From Lathyrus oleraceus (taxonomy: Eukaryota; Streptophyta; Magnoliopsida; Fabales; Fabaceae): DNA of 64,000 bases. Positions 49,637 through 59,172 of this stretch are shown here, piece after piece (position 1 is the first letter of the stretch; each line of letters opens with the position of its first letter). Position numbers and translations under genes: made by a program. The stretch covers positions 90,392,944-90,456,943 of the forward strand of contig NC_066582.1 of the NCBI RefSeq assembly GCF_024323335.1. The letters run 5' to 3'. The notes under the pieces were generated by a model. The model was not told the DNA's origin, did not search any database, and saw nothing but the letters and a program-made list of their open reading frames with translations.

Positions 49637-49879
49637 CAATCAACTGGGGAACCTGAACGGATGAGAGCAACGACTGTCAGACCTTCAAGGTACACAGGGA
49701 ATGAATACCAAAGAACCGTAGAAATTTGCACTCTGCGGGGAATGATCAAAGAAAAAGAAAGTTCCCCAACGGCCACTTCCACTGGAATTTGATACTTATC
49801 ACGGGACCAGACAAGACGTTTACCAAAGACTCCACTAGGGATTTTGATTTTTTATCAATGAAAATAACCATGCCCAGAC

Positions 49880-51135
49880 ATCGAAAGATGATGAATGGGA
49901 ACAAAGAAATCATAACTAGACGCCAACGAACGACTAGGAAAAACTCAACGTTTACCGACACCAACGGAGAGGTGACCAGACATTAACGGATGATTGGGAA
50001 GACTCAACCAAACATCAACGGACGAATGGGAGAAGCTCGAAATTTATCGACACCAACGGAGAGGTTACTAGACATCAACGAATGACTGGGAGAAAGAGAT
50101 ACAACCAGACATCAACGGACAAATGGGAAAAACTCGACGTTTATCGACACCAACGGGAGAGGTGACCAGACATCAACAGATGAATGGGAAGACTCAAACC
50201 ATACGTCAACGGACGAATGGGAGAACCTCGACGTTTATCTACACCAACGGAGAGGTGACCAGACATCAACGAATGACTGGGAGAAAGAGATACAACCAGA
50301 CGTCAACGGACGAATGGGAAAAACTCAACGTTTACCGACACCAACGGAGAGGTGACCAGACATCAACGGATGAATGGGAAGACTCAACCATACGCCAACA
50401 GACGAATGGGAGAAACTCGACGTTTATCGACACCAACGGAGAGGTGACCAGACATCAACGGATGAATGGGAAGACTCAACCAGACGTCAACGGACGAACG
50501 GGAGAAGCTCGACGTTTATCGACACCAACAGAGAGGTGACCAGACATCAACAGATGACTGGGAAGACTCAACCACACATCAACGGATGAATGGGAGGAAG
50601 GTACAACTAGATGTCAACGGACGAATAGGAAAAACTCAATGTTTACCGACACCAACGGAGAGGTGACCAGACATCAACGGATGAACTGGGAAGACTCGAC
50701 CAGACGTCAACGGACGAACGGGAGAAGCTCGACGTTTATCGACACCAACTGAGAGGTGACCAGACATCAACGGATGATTGGGAAGACTCAACCACACATC
50801 AACGGATGAATGGGAGGAAGGTACAACTAGACAACAATGGACGAATAGGAAAAACTCAATGTTTACCGACACCAACAGAGAGGTGACCAGACATCAACGG
50901 GTGAACTGGGAAGACTCGACCAGAAGTCAAAGGACGAACGGGAGAAGCTCGACCATACGTCAACGGACGAACGGGAGAAGCTCGACGTTTACCGACACCA
51001 ACGGAGAGGTGACCAGACATCAATGGATGACTGGGAGAAAGGTATACAACCAGTCGTCAACGAACGACTGGGAAAAACTCAACGTTTACCGACACCAACG
51101 GAGAGGTGACCAGACATCAACGGATGAATGGGAAG
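49880..51135. repeat. Satellite-like tandem array in the guest 3' region
   Basis: Twelve units marked by GAGGTGACCAGACATCAACG (starts of GAGGT: 49969, 50061, 50159, 50252, 50349, 50441, 50533, 50660, 50753, 50880, 51006, 51103). Spacing is 92-98 bp, with three units of 126-127 bp that hold an extra 31-35 bp subunit built on ACGGACGAATGGGA. The long open frames across it (138 and 144 codons) come from repetition. Confidence 0.92.
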
Positions 51136-52330
51136 AGGAAGGGGTGAGGTGTTACCGGTTAGTAGGTAACAAGCTCGGGAAGAATGAATATCTAAGACCG
51201 GTGTACGGGTGAGCTATATCAATCAACCAAAAACATCTGAGGAAAACCTGAATAGGCATATTTCGACTCAGGAAAATCTGACTCCACAGGGGACCAAGGT
51301 CGCAATAGGGAGCAGACAGGAAGGAACACCAAGGATACCGGGTTGTAGGCATAAAACAGGTGACCGACTAAGGCGTGAATTGGTTTGTGTTCCAAAACAC
51401 TCATCATCCTGAAGAGAGCTAGCAAAGCAATCTTGTTAAAGGATGGACATTCGATTCCACCAGGAATACGAATCCTACTCAGTTGGGGAAACACACAAAC
51501 GGTTCAGCCCAAGAGTGCATGAGATATGTTATCTATAGCCGTCAAAACGTAGATAATATACTCGCATGGAAGATTATCCATAACCGGGTTGTAGGTTGTC
51601 AAAGGATAAATCAACCGAAAAGAAAGGCATCGGGATACCAGACTAAGTATGTAAAGATGACCAATCAATCGGGGAAACCACAAACATTACCGGCAAACGG
51701 CGAATGAAAGAGGACCCACTGAGGATAAAATGGCTTACTCGGAGCAATTATCCAAAAGGAAGGGAAGACCCGCTGAGGATAAGATTGCTTAATCAAAGCA
51801 AATATCCAAAGGGAGAAGGACTATCAATACCGAAAACTGGATAATGATAACCGCAAAGAGGGGATTACATCTACCAGTTCGTAGGTAGAAAACCACGGAA
51901 AAGTAACCGTCATCGACTAGGATGAGCACAAGGGTTGACTCCACAACGGGGAGAAAAGAGGATTCACATCTACCGGTTAGTAGATAAAAGACCACAAAGA
52001 TAAGACTTACAACTACCGGGAAGGGGGTAGAAGCCAACAACTTCCGCTGAGGATAAGATGAATGAGTTCCGGTTAGTGAGCAACTATTCATTTATACCAC
52101 AGGGAGGCACAAGAGACAGCCACAAGGAGCCAATTTAGGATCGATCCAAAAAGGCAGACTGAATCAAGACTCATCCTAATGAGGAAAGAACTCAATAGGG
52201 AAAACCCATCCCATTATGTGTGTAGGGAGGGAACGGAAACAACCGTCATCCACGAGGATATAACTCAGTGGGGAGTGCAGAAGGAAATGATAGACACTTT
52301 CTGCCTAAGGGGTCGACTCTATATGGAGAG
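51136..52330 (-). other. Structured 3' non-coding region of the guest
   Basis: Collinear with host 39160-40260. Stem-loops with complementary but changing arms: GTTACC/GGTAAC (51151-51170), AACC/GGTT (51582-51597), CTACC/GGTAG (51871-51888 and 52013-52030) and GAATGAGTT/AACTATTC with one bulge (52060-52089). No coding sense. Confidence 0.75.
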
Positions 52331-52339
52331 ATCAGACAC

Positions 52340-53190
52340 ACCCACATCTGCTTGGGGAGATCCAAGCTTGCAAGATGCTACCAATTTTGTGGGGAGTAGC
52401 ATTGCTGGGGATACCCACTCAACTAAGGAGTCACCTGTAGGGAAAACACCAACCTCTCTACCCTGCTGGGGAACCTAGTTCTGAAATCGATCCAATGGCG
52501 CGATGCTAAACTCTTCCGACAACCCGTTCTCGGATGGTCACCACGGCCTAGGGTTAATTTATGTTTGCAATGCTGATGCATGAGTTTTTTTTTTAGCACA
52601 ATGCTCCATAATCATGGAAATGCTACGTACTAATGATGCAATATGCTATGCTTATCTAAATGATGAATGCATAAAAACACGTCTCCTCCAGAGACAACAC
52701 CGGGGAGCTCAAGGAACTCTGCTGAGGGTTTCAATACCACGTCAATTTCCACCCTGCTGGGGAAAGATAACCCTTGCTGGGGATGACTCCACCGAACCCG
52801 ATCTGCTTGGGGACTACCCTGCTAAGGGAAGCAAACAATACTTATCTCTACTGGGGATAACGGCCAACCCCCGGGCAGGATTAACTCTACTGGGGATAAT
52901 TTTCACCAAACCTGATCCGCTTGGGGACTTCGCTGGGGAAAACCTATCAACACGAACCTCCGGTAGGAAGACTACCCACCTCAGCCTTGGAAAATAAACA
53001 CAACTCTGCTGGGGAAAGGCGCTTAGAACCTGCTGGGGATCACGGTACTTCAGACCCGACTGCTGAGAAACAAACCACCCACAGACAACTCCGCTGGGGA
53101 TATGGCAACCTTCAGGCTCGTTGGGGAGACACCGATCTCGCATCTGCTGTGGAGATAACACTCCCAAATCCACTAGGGGAGATACGACCT
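52340..53190. repeat. Degenerate CTGCTGGGGA repeat
   Basis: CTGCTGGGGA and close variants (CTACTGGGGA, CCGCTTGGGGA, TCGCTGGGGA) occur about twenty times at uneven spacing of 20-60 bp between diverged text. Apparent reading frames here are chance. Confidence 0.7.
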
Positions 53191-54009
53191 ATTTGACACG
53201 GAACACCCGTCGATTCGTCGAACACCGGCATTCATCATCCAACCGCAATGTCAACTTTCCTCTTTTGAGGACTCCCAGACTCGTCCGGTCTTTTCTGATT
53301 CATCACCTAGTATTCTCGTCTTTTCTTTGCTTCGAGACGATCAATCTCCTTAGATTCGGGCCAACTCTCTAATCTTAAGACTTTGAAGAGTCTTCTTGAT
53401 TACCCTCTAGGATCGTCGTCGCAGTTCTTTCACCGTTCTTTGCCCCTGATTGGACTCTGCGGGGATCTCCTTTGTCCAAAGGCTTCATATCACAACCTGC
53501 AAGTGAGTGAAAACAAACCAACAGCACCTGCAAAGAGATCGTTAGATAAAAACGTGCCCCAGGCGTGCCGAAACTTCAATACCTAGGTCACTCAAACTTC
53601 CGAATAAGATTTCCAGATTTCAATCTTATAAACATGCATCGGAAGGGATCTCCATGTTTCAAAATGCAAATATTCTTTATCAAACTAAACGGATGTTTTT
53701 GCAATCAAAGCGGTAATGAAAATAAAAAACAAAATTATTTGACTGAACATGCATTTTATTGACTGAAAAAAGGTAGGAAGCAATCCCTGGAAAGAGGTGA
53801 TTGCGCACAAAAGGAAAAATCTATCCTAATGGCAATGTGAAACCGTGATCTCATCGGGTTCCAACTCGGTTACACCCCATATGTCCTCAAGACTTTCCGC
53901 ACTTTCTGTCTTCTGAATAAGACGCTTCCGATCGATCTCTGTCGGGGATTATCCAAGTCATATCCAAAGCACAAACGATCATGCTAGACGCAGTTGTTCG
54001 TTTCAATCC
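53191..54009 (-). other. Unassigned part of the guest 3' region
   Basis: No coding sense or clear repeat. The stretch 53690-53770 is A-rich and AAAT-rich, resembling the host around 40980-41060 (both sit a few hundred bases from the hairpin array). Confidence 0.4.
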
Positions 54010-54225
54010 CTCTTTTGCCTGGACCGCCCTTTCGGGTTTTCAGTCCACCGGGATACCCTTTTTTGCCCAAGTCGCCCTTGTGGGGTTTTCGACTTGCCGG
54101 GTGTACAGTTTTTCTCTTTTATCCCTAATTTTTGCCCGAACCTTTTTCTTTTTTTTCCTTTGGTTCGCCGGGATACCCTTTTTTGCCTGGACTCTTTTAT
54201 TTTTTTCGTCCAGCGGGTCTCTTTA
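54010..54225 (-). other. Array of four covarying hairpins after guest pol
   Basis: Four units, each followed on the minus strand by GGCAAAA or GGGCAAAAA, immediately downstream of the integrase remnant. Perfect stems (plus-strand letters): TGGAC/GTCCA (54020-54024, 54043-54047), CAAGTCG/CGACTTG (54068-54074, 54090-54096), CGAACC/GGTTCG (54137-54142, 54162-54167) and CTGGAC/GTCCAG (54187-54192, 54208-54213). The first has an inner CCC-GAAA-GGG hairpin. Same position as the host array. Confidence 0.78.
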
Positions 54226-54690
54226 TACGAAGTATTTTTTAACTGCGTCCGCATTCACAGGGGATGGAAAATCCTCATCATCCGTGATCGTCAACAACAA
54301 GGCTCTGTCAGAGAAGACCTTTTTAACCACGAATGGGATCCATAACTGTGTGTCCACTTGCCCCTACGATCGTTGAGGAGGAACGATCCTTTTCAATACC
54401 GGCTTTCCCACGTGGTACGCACGAGGTCGCACCTTTTAGTTAAGAGCCCGTTTCATGAACTGGGTACAACTGCCCCATGACAAATAACTGCCAGCCTTTT
54501 TTCCTCAATCGGGCTCCCTTCATACCGAGTCCTTATCCATTCGGCCTTTTCTAATTTCTCATCCATCAAGACTTTCCGTGATGGGATCTAGACCTCAGCT
54601 GCTAGCATGACTTCCATCCCATACACGAGTGAGAAAGGCGTTGCCCCAGTAGACGTACGCACCGAGGTTCAATACCCAGGATACAAGCTT
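54226..54690 (-). pseudogene. Guest integrase C-terminal remnant
   Basis: Minus-strand text begins with TSVRTSTGATPFSLVYGMEV, the segment after the integrase catalytic core, and runs through KVLMDEKLEKAEW and RRGKWTHSYG to KNTSYKE. Several stops and frame changes. The HHCC finger and the whole DDE core are missing: aRH sequence passes directly into this point near 54690, an internal deletion. Confidence 0.75.
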
Positions 54691-55118
54691 CGTACTCAGC
54701 CACCATTGTTGGTACACTCAAATACTAACCGGGCAACAAAAGGAATGTGGGATCCCATTGGCGTAACCAAAGCGGTACCAACCCCACTACCATTCATATT
54801 GACAGCCCCATCAGACATCAGAATCCTTTCGGATTCAGGGTCAGGCCCCTCCTCCAGGATCGGTTTCTCACAATCTTTTGATTTGAAAACCTCGATGTCC
54901 TCATCAGGGAACTCAAACTTCCTTGGTTGGTAATCCTCAAGGGGTTGCTGGGCGAGGTAATCGGACAATACACTCCCCTCGATTGCTTTCTGAGAGGTAT
55001 ACTGAATATCGTATTCAATCATTTGCCCTCTCGCCACCCGTCCGGTCAATGCTAGCTTCTCAAACACATACTTGATCGGATCCATCTTGGACATCCACAA
55101 AGTGGTATGAACCAGCAT
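54691..55118 (-). pseudogene. Guest RNase H end and truncated archaeal-type RNase H
   Basis: Begins at the end of the first RNase H (WMSKMDPIKYVFEKLALTGRVARG), continues through an acidic linker (PDEDIEVFKSKDCEKPILEEGPDPESERI) into MSDGAVNMNGSGVGTALV, the aRH first catalytic Asp. It breaks off at VFECTNNGG, where the host and family continue NNMAEYEA. The remaining aRH active-site residues are lost in the deletion that also removed the integrase core. Confidence 0.85.
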
Positions 55119-55440
55119 ATACTGTCTCAGTCGGCGAGCAGCCTATGCCAAAGTACAGCAAGTTTTCTCGAGCAGTGAATGTATTGTTTCACAGTTGGTA
55201 AACTCTTTGCTAAGGTAAATTGCATGCTCTTTTCGACCAGACTCGTCATGCGGTCCCAGTACACACCTCATAGACCCCTCGAGGGCTGTCGAGTACAGAA
55301 TTAACGACCGTCTCTCCATGGGAGGCAATAGAATCGGAGGTTCCTGCAACTTATTCTTTTATCTTTCAAATGCCCCTTGGCAATCATTATTCTACCTGAC
55401 CGTTTGATCTCTTTTTTTCAACAGTTTGAATGGGTTCCCA
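55119..55440 (-). pseudogene. Guest RNase H domain, N-terminal part
   Basis: PPILLPPMERRSLILYSTALEGSMRCVLGPHDESGRKEHAIYLSKEF matches the host copy (SPLVEGRPLIMYLTVLEDSMGCVLGQQDESGKKEYDIYYLSKKF at 43.6 kb) with many replacements. A stop follows TCCTLA. The frame upstream (55350-55440) is broken. Confidence 0.8.
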
Positions 55441-56003
55441 CGTGGCTGTCAGATGAGATATGAACCGTGAAATGCAGTTCAATCTATCTAAGAAACCACG
55501 AACCTTCTTTTCTGTTCTCGGTTCAGGCATTTCTTGTATTGCTTTTTCTTTTCTTTTTTCCCTTTTTTTTAGCAGGATCGACCTCGATTCCTCTTTCGTT
55601 CACAACAAGCCTCAGCATTTTACCGGACAGCACTCCACAAGTGCACTGATTCGGATCCAACCTCAGTCTGAGTTATCTTTACTGGTCCAACGACCAGGTC
55701 TACCAGATGCCCCTCTTCTGCTCGGGACTTTGCTATCATGTCATTAACATAGCATTTGATTCCACGATGAATCATATCATGAAACAAAGTGACCATAGCT
55801 CTTTGATACGTGGCACCGGCGCTCTTGAGACTAAACGACATCACCTTATAACGCGAAGTGCCCCATGGTATGATGGACATTGTTTTCTCCATATCATCTG
55901 GAAAAATTTTGATCTGACTACAGCCAACAAAGCCATCCATGAAGGAAAACACCGAGAACTGAGCTGTATTTTCTACCCACACATCGATGTAATGGGAAAT
56001 CAC
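55441..56003 (-). pseudogene. Guest reverse transcriptase, catalytic half, YVND
   Basis: FSFMDGFVGCSQIKIFPDDMEKT, TSRYKVMSFSLKSAGATYQRAM and CYVNDMIAKSRAEE follow the family order, but the catalytic YVDD box reads YVND, which removes an essential metal-binding Asp. PFGL is replaced by SFSL. After 55620 the frame is lost and the sequence picks up a pyrimidine-rich insertion around 55535-55575. Not active. Confidence 0.85.
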
Positions 56004-56455
56004 CGTTCAGACTGGCTCTGTTGAATCTCGGTAGTCAACATACATTCTCACCTTCTCATCCTTTTTCAGCACGGGCTTCCGCTTCAATGGAGGACAGTCT
56101 TCCTTCAATGGTAGCTCGTGCCCCACGACATCGGTATTCCACTCTAGCATATTTTGATAAGACCGGGCGAAGATATCGACATGCTCTTTCAACAGTGCTA
56201 CCATTCTGCTCTTGACATTTGCCTCTGAAGCGGCCCCAACTTTCACTTCCTTTTTGACCTCGGCGGTGCCTGGATTAACAATCTTGAATCGCTCCTCGTG
56301 CGGTTGAATCACCTTCTCCTCTTGTTTCAACAACCTGACTAATTCCAGCAGATCACAATCTTCTTCGCCTTCTTCTTCGGCATGATAGATCGGATTGTCG
56401 AAGTCATACAAAGGTGTAACCGAATTGTTATCCATGAGATCAGGAGAATAGTCAC
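56004..56455 (-). pseudogene. Guest reverse transcriptase, N-terminal part after the intron
   Basis: From DYSPDLMDNNSVTPLYDF through an acidic linker (HAEEEGEEDCDLLELV, KVIQPHEERFKIVN) to CPPLKRKPV. About 50 codons present in the host, from RRTHPDM to the VPVPKKDGK type segment, are deleted; the text resumes at KKDEKVRMYVDYRDS. It then meets a stop after STEPV. Confidence 0.85.
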
Positions 56456-56703
56456 TTTTGAGGTCGGAACAAGGCAGATCAAAAGGAAAGAAAAATGAAA
56501 ATAAATATTGCCATTTTTATTTTTATTTAAACTGCAAAAATAAATGAAAAATAGGGAACACCGCTTTCAATCACAAAAACATCTATTTATTAATGATGCA
56601 AAATGTTGCACAATGGAACACATGAGATGGCCCTTACAATGGACCATTACGTTTCGGGCAAAACGTATGGCTTTCATGCAAACAGAATTGAAAAACAGAA
56701 ATA
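56456..56703 (-). other. Candidate Ogre intron of the guest
   Basis: Stop-rich segment between the gag-pro frame end (HHEE*, 56704) and the RT frame. A pyrimidine-rich stretch then ACCTCAAAAG precedes DYSPDLMD on the minus strand, a possible 3' splice site. Position matches the host intron. Confidence 0.5.
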
Positions 56704-57240
56704 CTACTCTTCATGATGAGTGACAGTGGTGATCTTTGAGGCCTTCCATTTCCCTGGTACGCACGACTTTATCCACGACTCAAGCTCGCGGTCATGGTCA
56801 ATCTCTTCACCCACTGTACAGGCGTGACCTGGATCCAGCATTCCGGCACTGACGAATGTGAACGGTGGACGACGTTCTCTATTTTGCCTAGACGAATCTT
56901 GGCCTGGCTGATAGCCAACCCCGAACATATCCGCTTTCACCACAATTTCTATGACCTTTCCCCAGCCTAGGGCTTCTCCGTTCTTCACCACTTCCATGGC
57001 CTGTTTGTAAGAAGAAATGGACAACTTCTTCTCTTTCTCAGCAAGAATGGCATTCTCTACCTTGACGGTTTCAACTGCCTGACTTGGTGTTTCACATTTT
57101 TCGTCGTCTATTTCTACTTCCATCATTCTCTGGATCGTTTCCCCCATCACTACACACCCGTTTGTGGCGACAGCCGCACAACAATTATCAACACTAGGGA
57201 ATGCTCCACTCTTCATCAGATGTTTCGGGACCACAGACAT
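56704..57240 (-). pseudogene. Guest gag-pro C-terminal region, protease deleted
   Basis: Starts PKHLMKSGAFP and later reads SISSYKQAMEVVKNGEALGWGKVIEI.. and GVGYQPGQDSS, matching the host segment after protease (SYKDAKLAIERGATAGLGKMIEL, GIGYSSGVF at 63.6 kb). The retropepsin domain that should lie between PKHLMKSG and SSYKQA (active-site D[TS]G and the [10 protein letters not shown] box seen in the host) is absent, replaced by about 100 unrelated residues. The frame ends HHEE*. Confidence 0.75.
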
Positions 57241-57972
57241 TGGAGTTTTTAACTAATCCCCATCAGTCACCTTTATTCCTCTCTTGTCCTTGGACATCAC
57301 CTTCACCTCTACAGGACCATGCATTTGCACGGGGTTAGCATTAACATTCAGTGTTGGTGCCAAACTGATGGCCTCAGAATCCACCATGTCCTGGACGGCA
57401 TGCTTAAAAGCTCTACAACCCTCAATGTTATGTCCGGGTGCTCCAGAATGGAACTCACACTTGGCGTTCTCATCGTAGTTTGTAGGCCTCCGGTGCAATT
57501 CTACAGGAACCAATATCCTCGACCGAACTAAACCAAGATCCCTCAACCTTTTGAACAGAAGGGTATAAGTTACAGGTGGCTTATCAAACTGACGATCCGT
57601 CGTCCCCTTCTTCACTTGGCCCTTAGCTTTCTATGCTTTCTGCTGAGGTGGCGGTTGTTGCTGTGGTGCAGGTGAATTACCAACAGGAGTGGTTACAGTG
57701 GCAGCATAAGGGTGGTAACGATCCTTACCGCGTTCTTTTCGGGCAGGCACACCACCTGATTCAACCTCCTTCTTGGGCTGACCATTGCCAGAGGGCTTCT
57801 TTACTACGGATGACGGAGCATTTCCCTGAACCTTCTCCTTTATCATCCAGCTTTCAATCCTCTCCAACCTTTCAGCAATTGCTTTCTGCCCCAAGGCGAG
57901 CCCCTGCACGACTTTGAACAACACTTTCATCATCTCTTTCAATTCGAGAATGTCGGTGTTGGGTGGATCCAT
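57241..57972 (-). pseudogene. Guest gag, N-terminus joined to zinc-knuckle-like end
   Basis: The ATG at 57972 (MDPPNTDILELKEMMKVLFK..) gives a coiled-coil-like N-terminus, and VKKPSGNGQPKKE begins a basic, then Gln/Pro-rich linker. After a TAG near 57631 the text continues QFDKPPVTYTLLFKRLRDLGL and CEFHSGAPGHNIEGCRAFKHAVQDMVDS, the family's gag C-terminus with its CX2HX4-5H..C-like finger. The central capsid-like domain found in full-length gag is absent. A further stop follows KVTDGD. Confidence 0.78.
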
Positions 57973-59152
57973 CAGCTTGGATTTGTTGAGTCTGGCTGGA
58001 TATCTGAACGGAAGAGCTATGCGAACAGGTTAATATGACTCACGCATGCAATGTCTATCCGTACTAGGAATATTCTGTCCTTTGATTCTGGCTTCATCGA
58101 GACGGATAATATTTCATCAATAATATTCTGACATCAGGATGTCTCTCGACCAAAATCTCAATCAAAAACGGACCCTGAGTACGGATAGACATGGGTTAAA
58201 TGCAGATGGATGCGAAATGGGAATGATGCAAATGCATGCAGGAAAGTCACTGTGCCATCTCCAAGTCATCTGAAGATTAACCGTACTGGACTCTGTCTCT
58301 GGACTGATCACAATCATCTAAGGGCCCGAGTAACCATAAATCCAACTTGGGGAGTTCCGAAATAAACGGAACCGGGGGATATATCACTATCATAACAGGA
58401 AATCCACTGAATGGATGACAACAAGGTCCTCTGAACAGGTAGCCTTGGATTCGACCCGGGGATCCGAAATAAACGGAACCCGCTGATAAATACCACGGAC
58501 AAACCTCCGGCGTCCAGAAATCAAGATCCAAAAATCCATTGTACCAAAATCACCATCTCATCATCACTGGCAGACACTGTACTGGCAAGAATCAAACCCT
58601 CCCCTCACAGGTGAATTCTAACAAGGTCATCCTAAGGCGGATAATGGTCTCGACGATCGGGCAAGATACTCAACGGGTTTGCCCTTTCGGGTGTGCCGTT
58701 GCAGCTCTCTTAAGATCATCTAAACCAAAGATCCGGGAAAGAACGGTCACCGAAGTCAACAGCTCAAATGGGATAACCCAACCTAAGTGGAATAACTCCA
58801 CCCGGAAGGACTCTCTCAAATGAACCTCGTCCGGCTGTGGTGACACGTCTCCTCATCATGTCGTACAACATGTGAAGAAACATGAGACCACTCTAATCCT
58901 AGGTGTATACTCAGGCCTGGGTATTGGGCCTCACTCATAACACCCACCCCAAATCAGAGAAACCAACCTGTACAAGAATCCAGCACAATGATAATATGAT
59001 GCATGCAAACATATATGCAAATATATACAGTCACATCATAATGAACAGGGATGCAATAAATAAAGCAACAAAAGCAACCAAAACTATTCTAATGAGCGCT
59101 AGGATCGACTCGCTTAGGGAAGATGGACCAGCAAGAGGTCGACCTCTTTATA
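57973..59152 (-). other. Untranslated leader of the guest
   Basis: About 1.2 kb between PBS and gag, no coding sense; the extra upstream ORF of some Ogre elements is not recognisable. Two near-identical hairpins GTTCCGAAATAAACGGAAC (58355-58373) and a variant at about 58464-58482 stand out. Confidence 0.6.
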
Positions 59153-59170
59153 TCCCCAGTGGAGTCGCCA
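59153..59170 (-). promoter_or_regulatory. Primer-binding site of the guest (tRNA-Arg type)
   Basis: Minus strand TGGCGACTCCACTGGGGA, complementary to a tRNA 3' end finishing in CCA. Ogre elements are described as using tRNA-Arg. It is separated from the 5' LTR by two bases (59171-59172). Confidence 0.88.
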
Positions 59171-59172
59171 GT

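Noticed and set aside
49880..51135. CRISPR-like array
   Set aside because: The whole unit is repeated, there are no unique spacers, and the DNA is plant.
50123..51212. Frames of 138 and 144 codons with RHQRMNGK-like repeats
   Set aside because: They run through a tandem array whose units are not multiples of three and have no family; chance frames.
54003..54254. Basic 83-codon minus-strand frame after the integrase remnant
   Set aside because: It translates the hairpin array; Arg/Lys richness comes from the repeated GGG/AAA structure.
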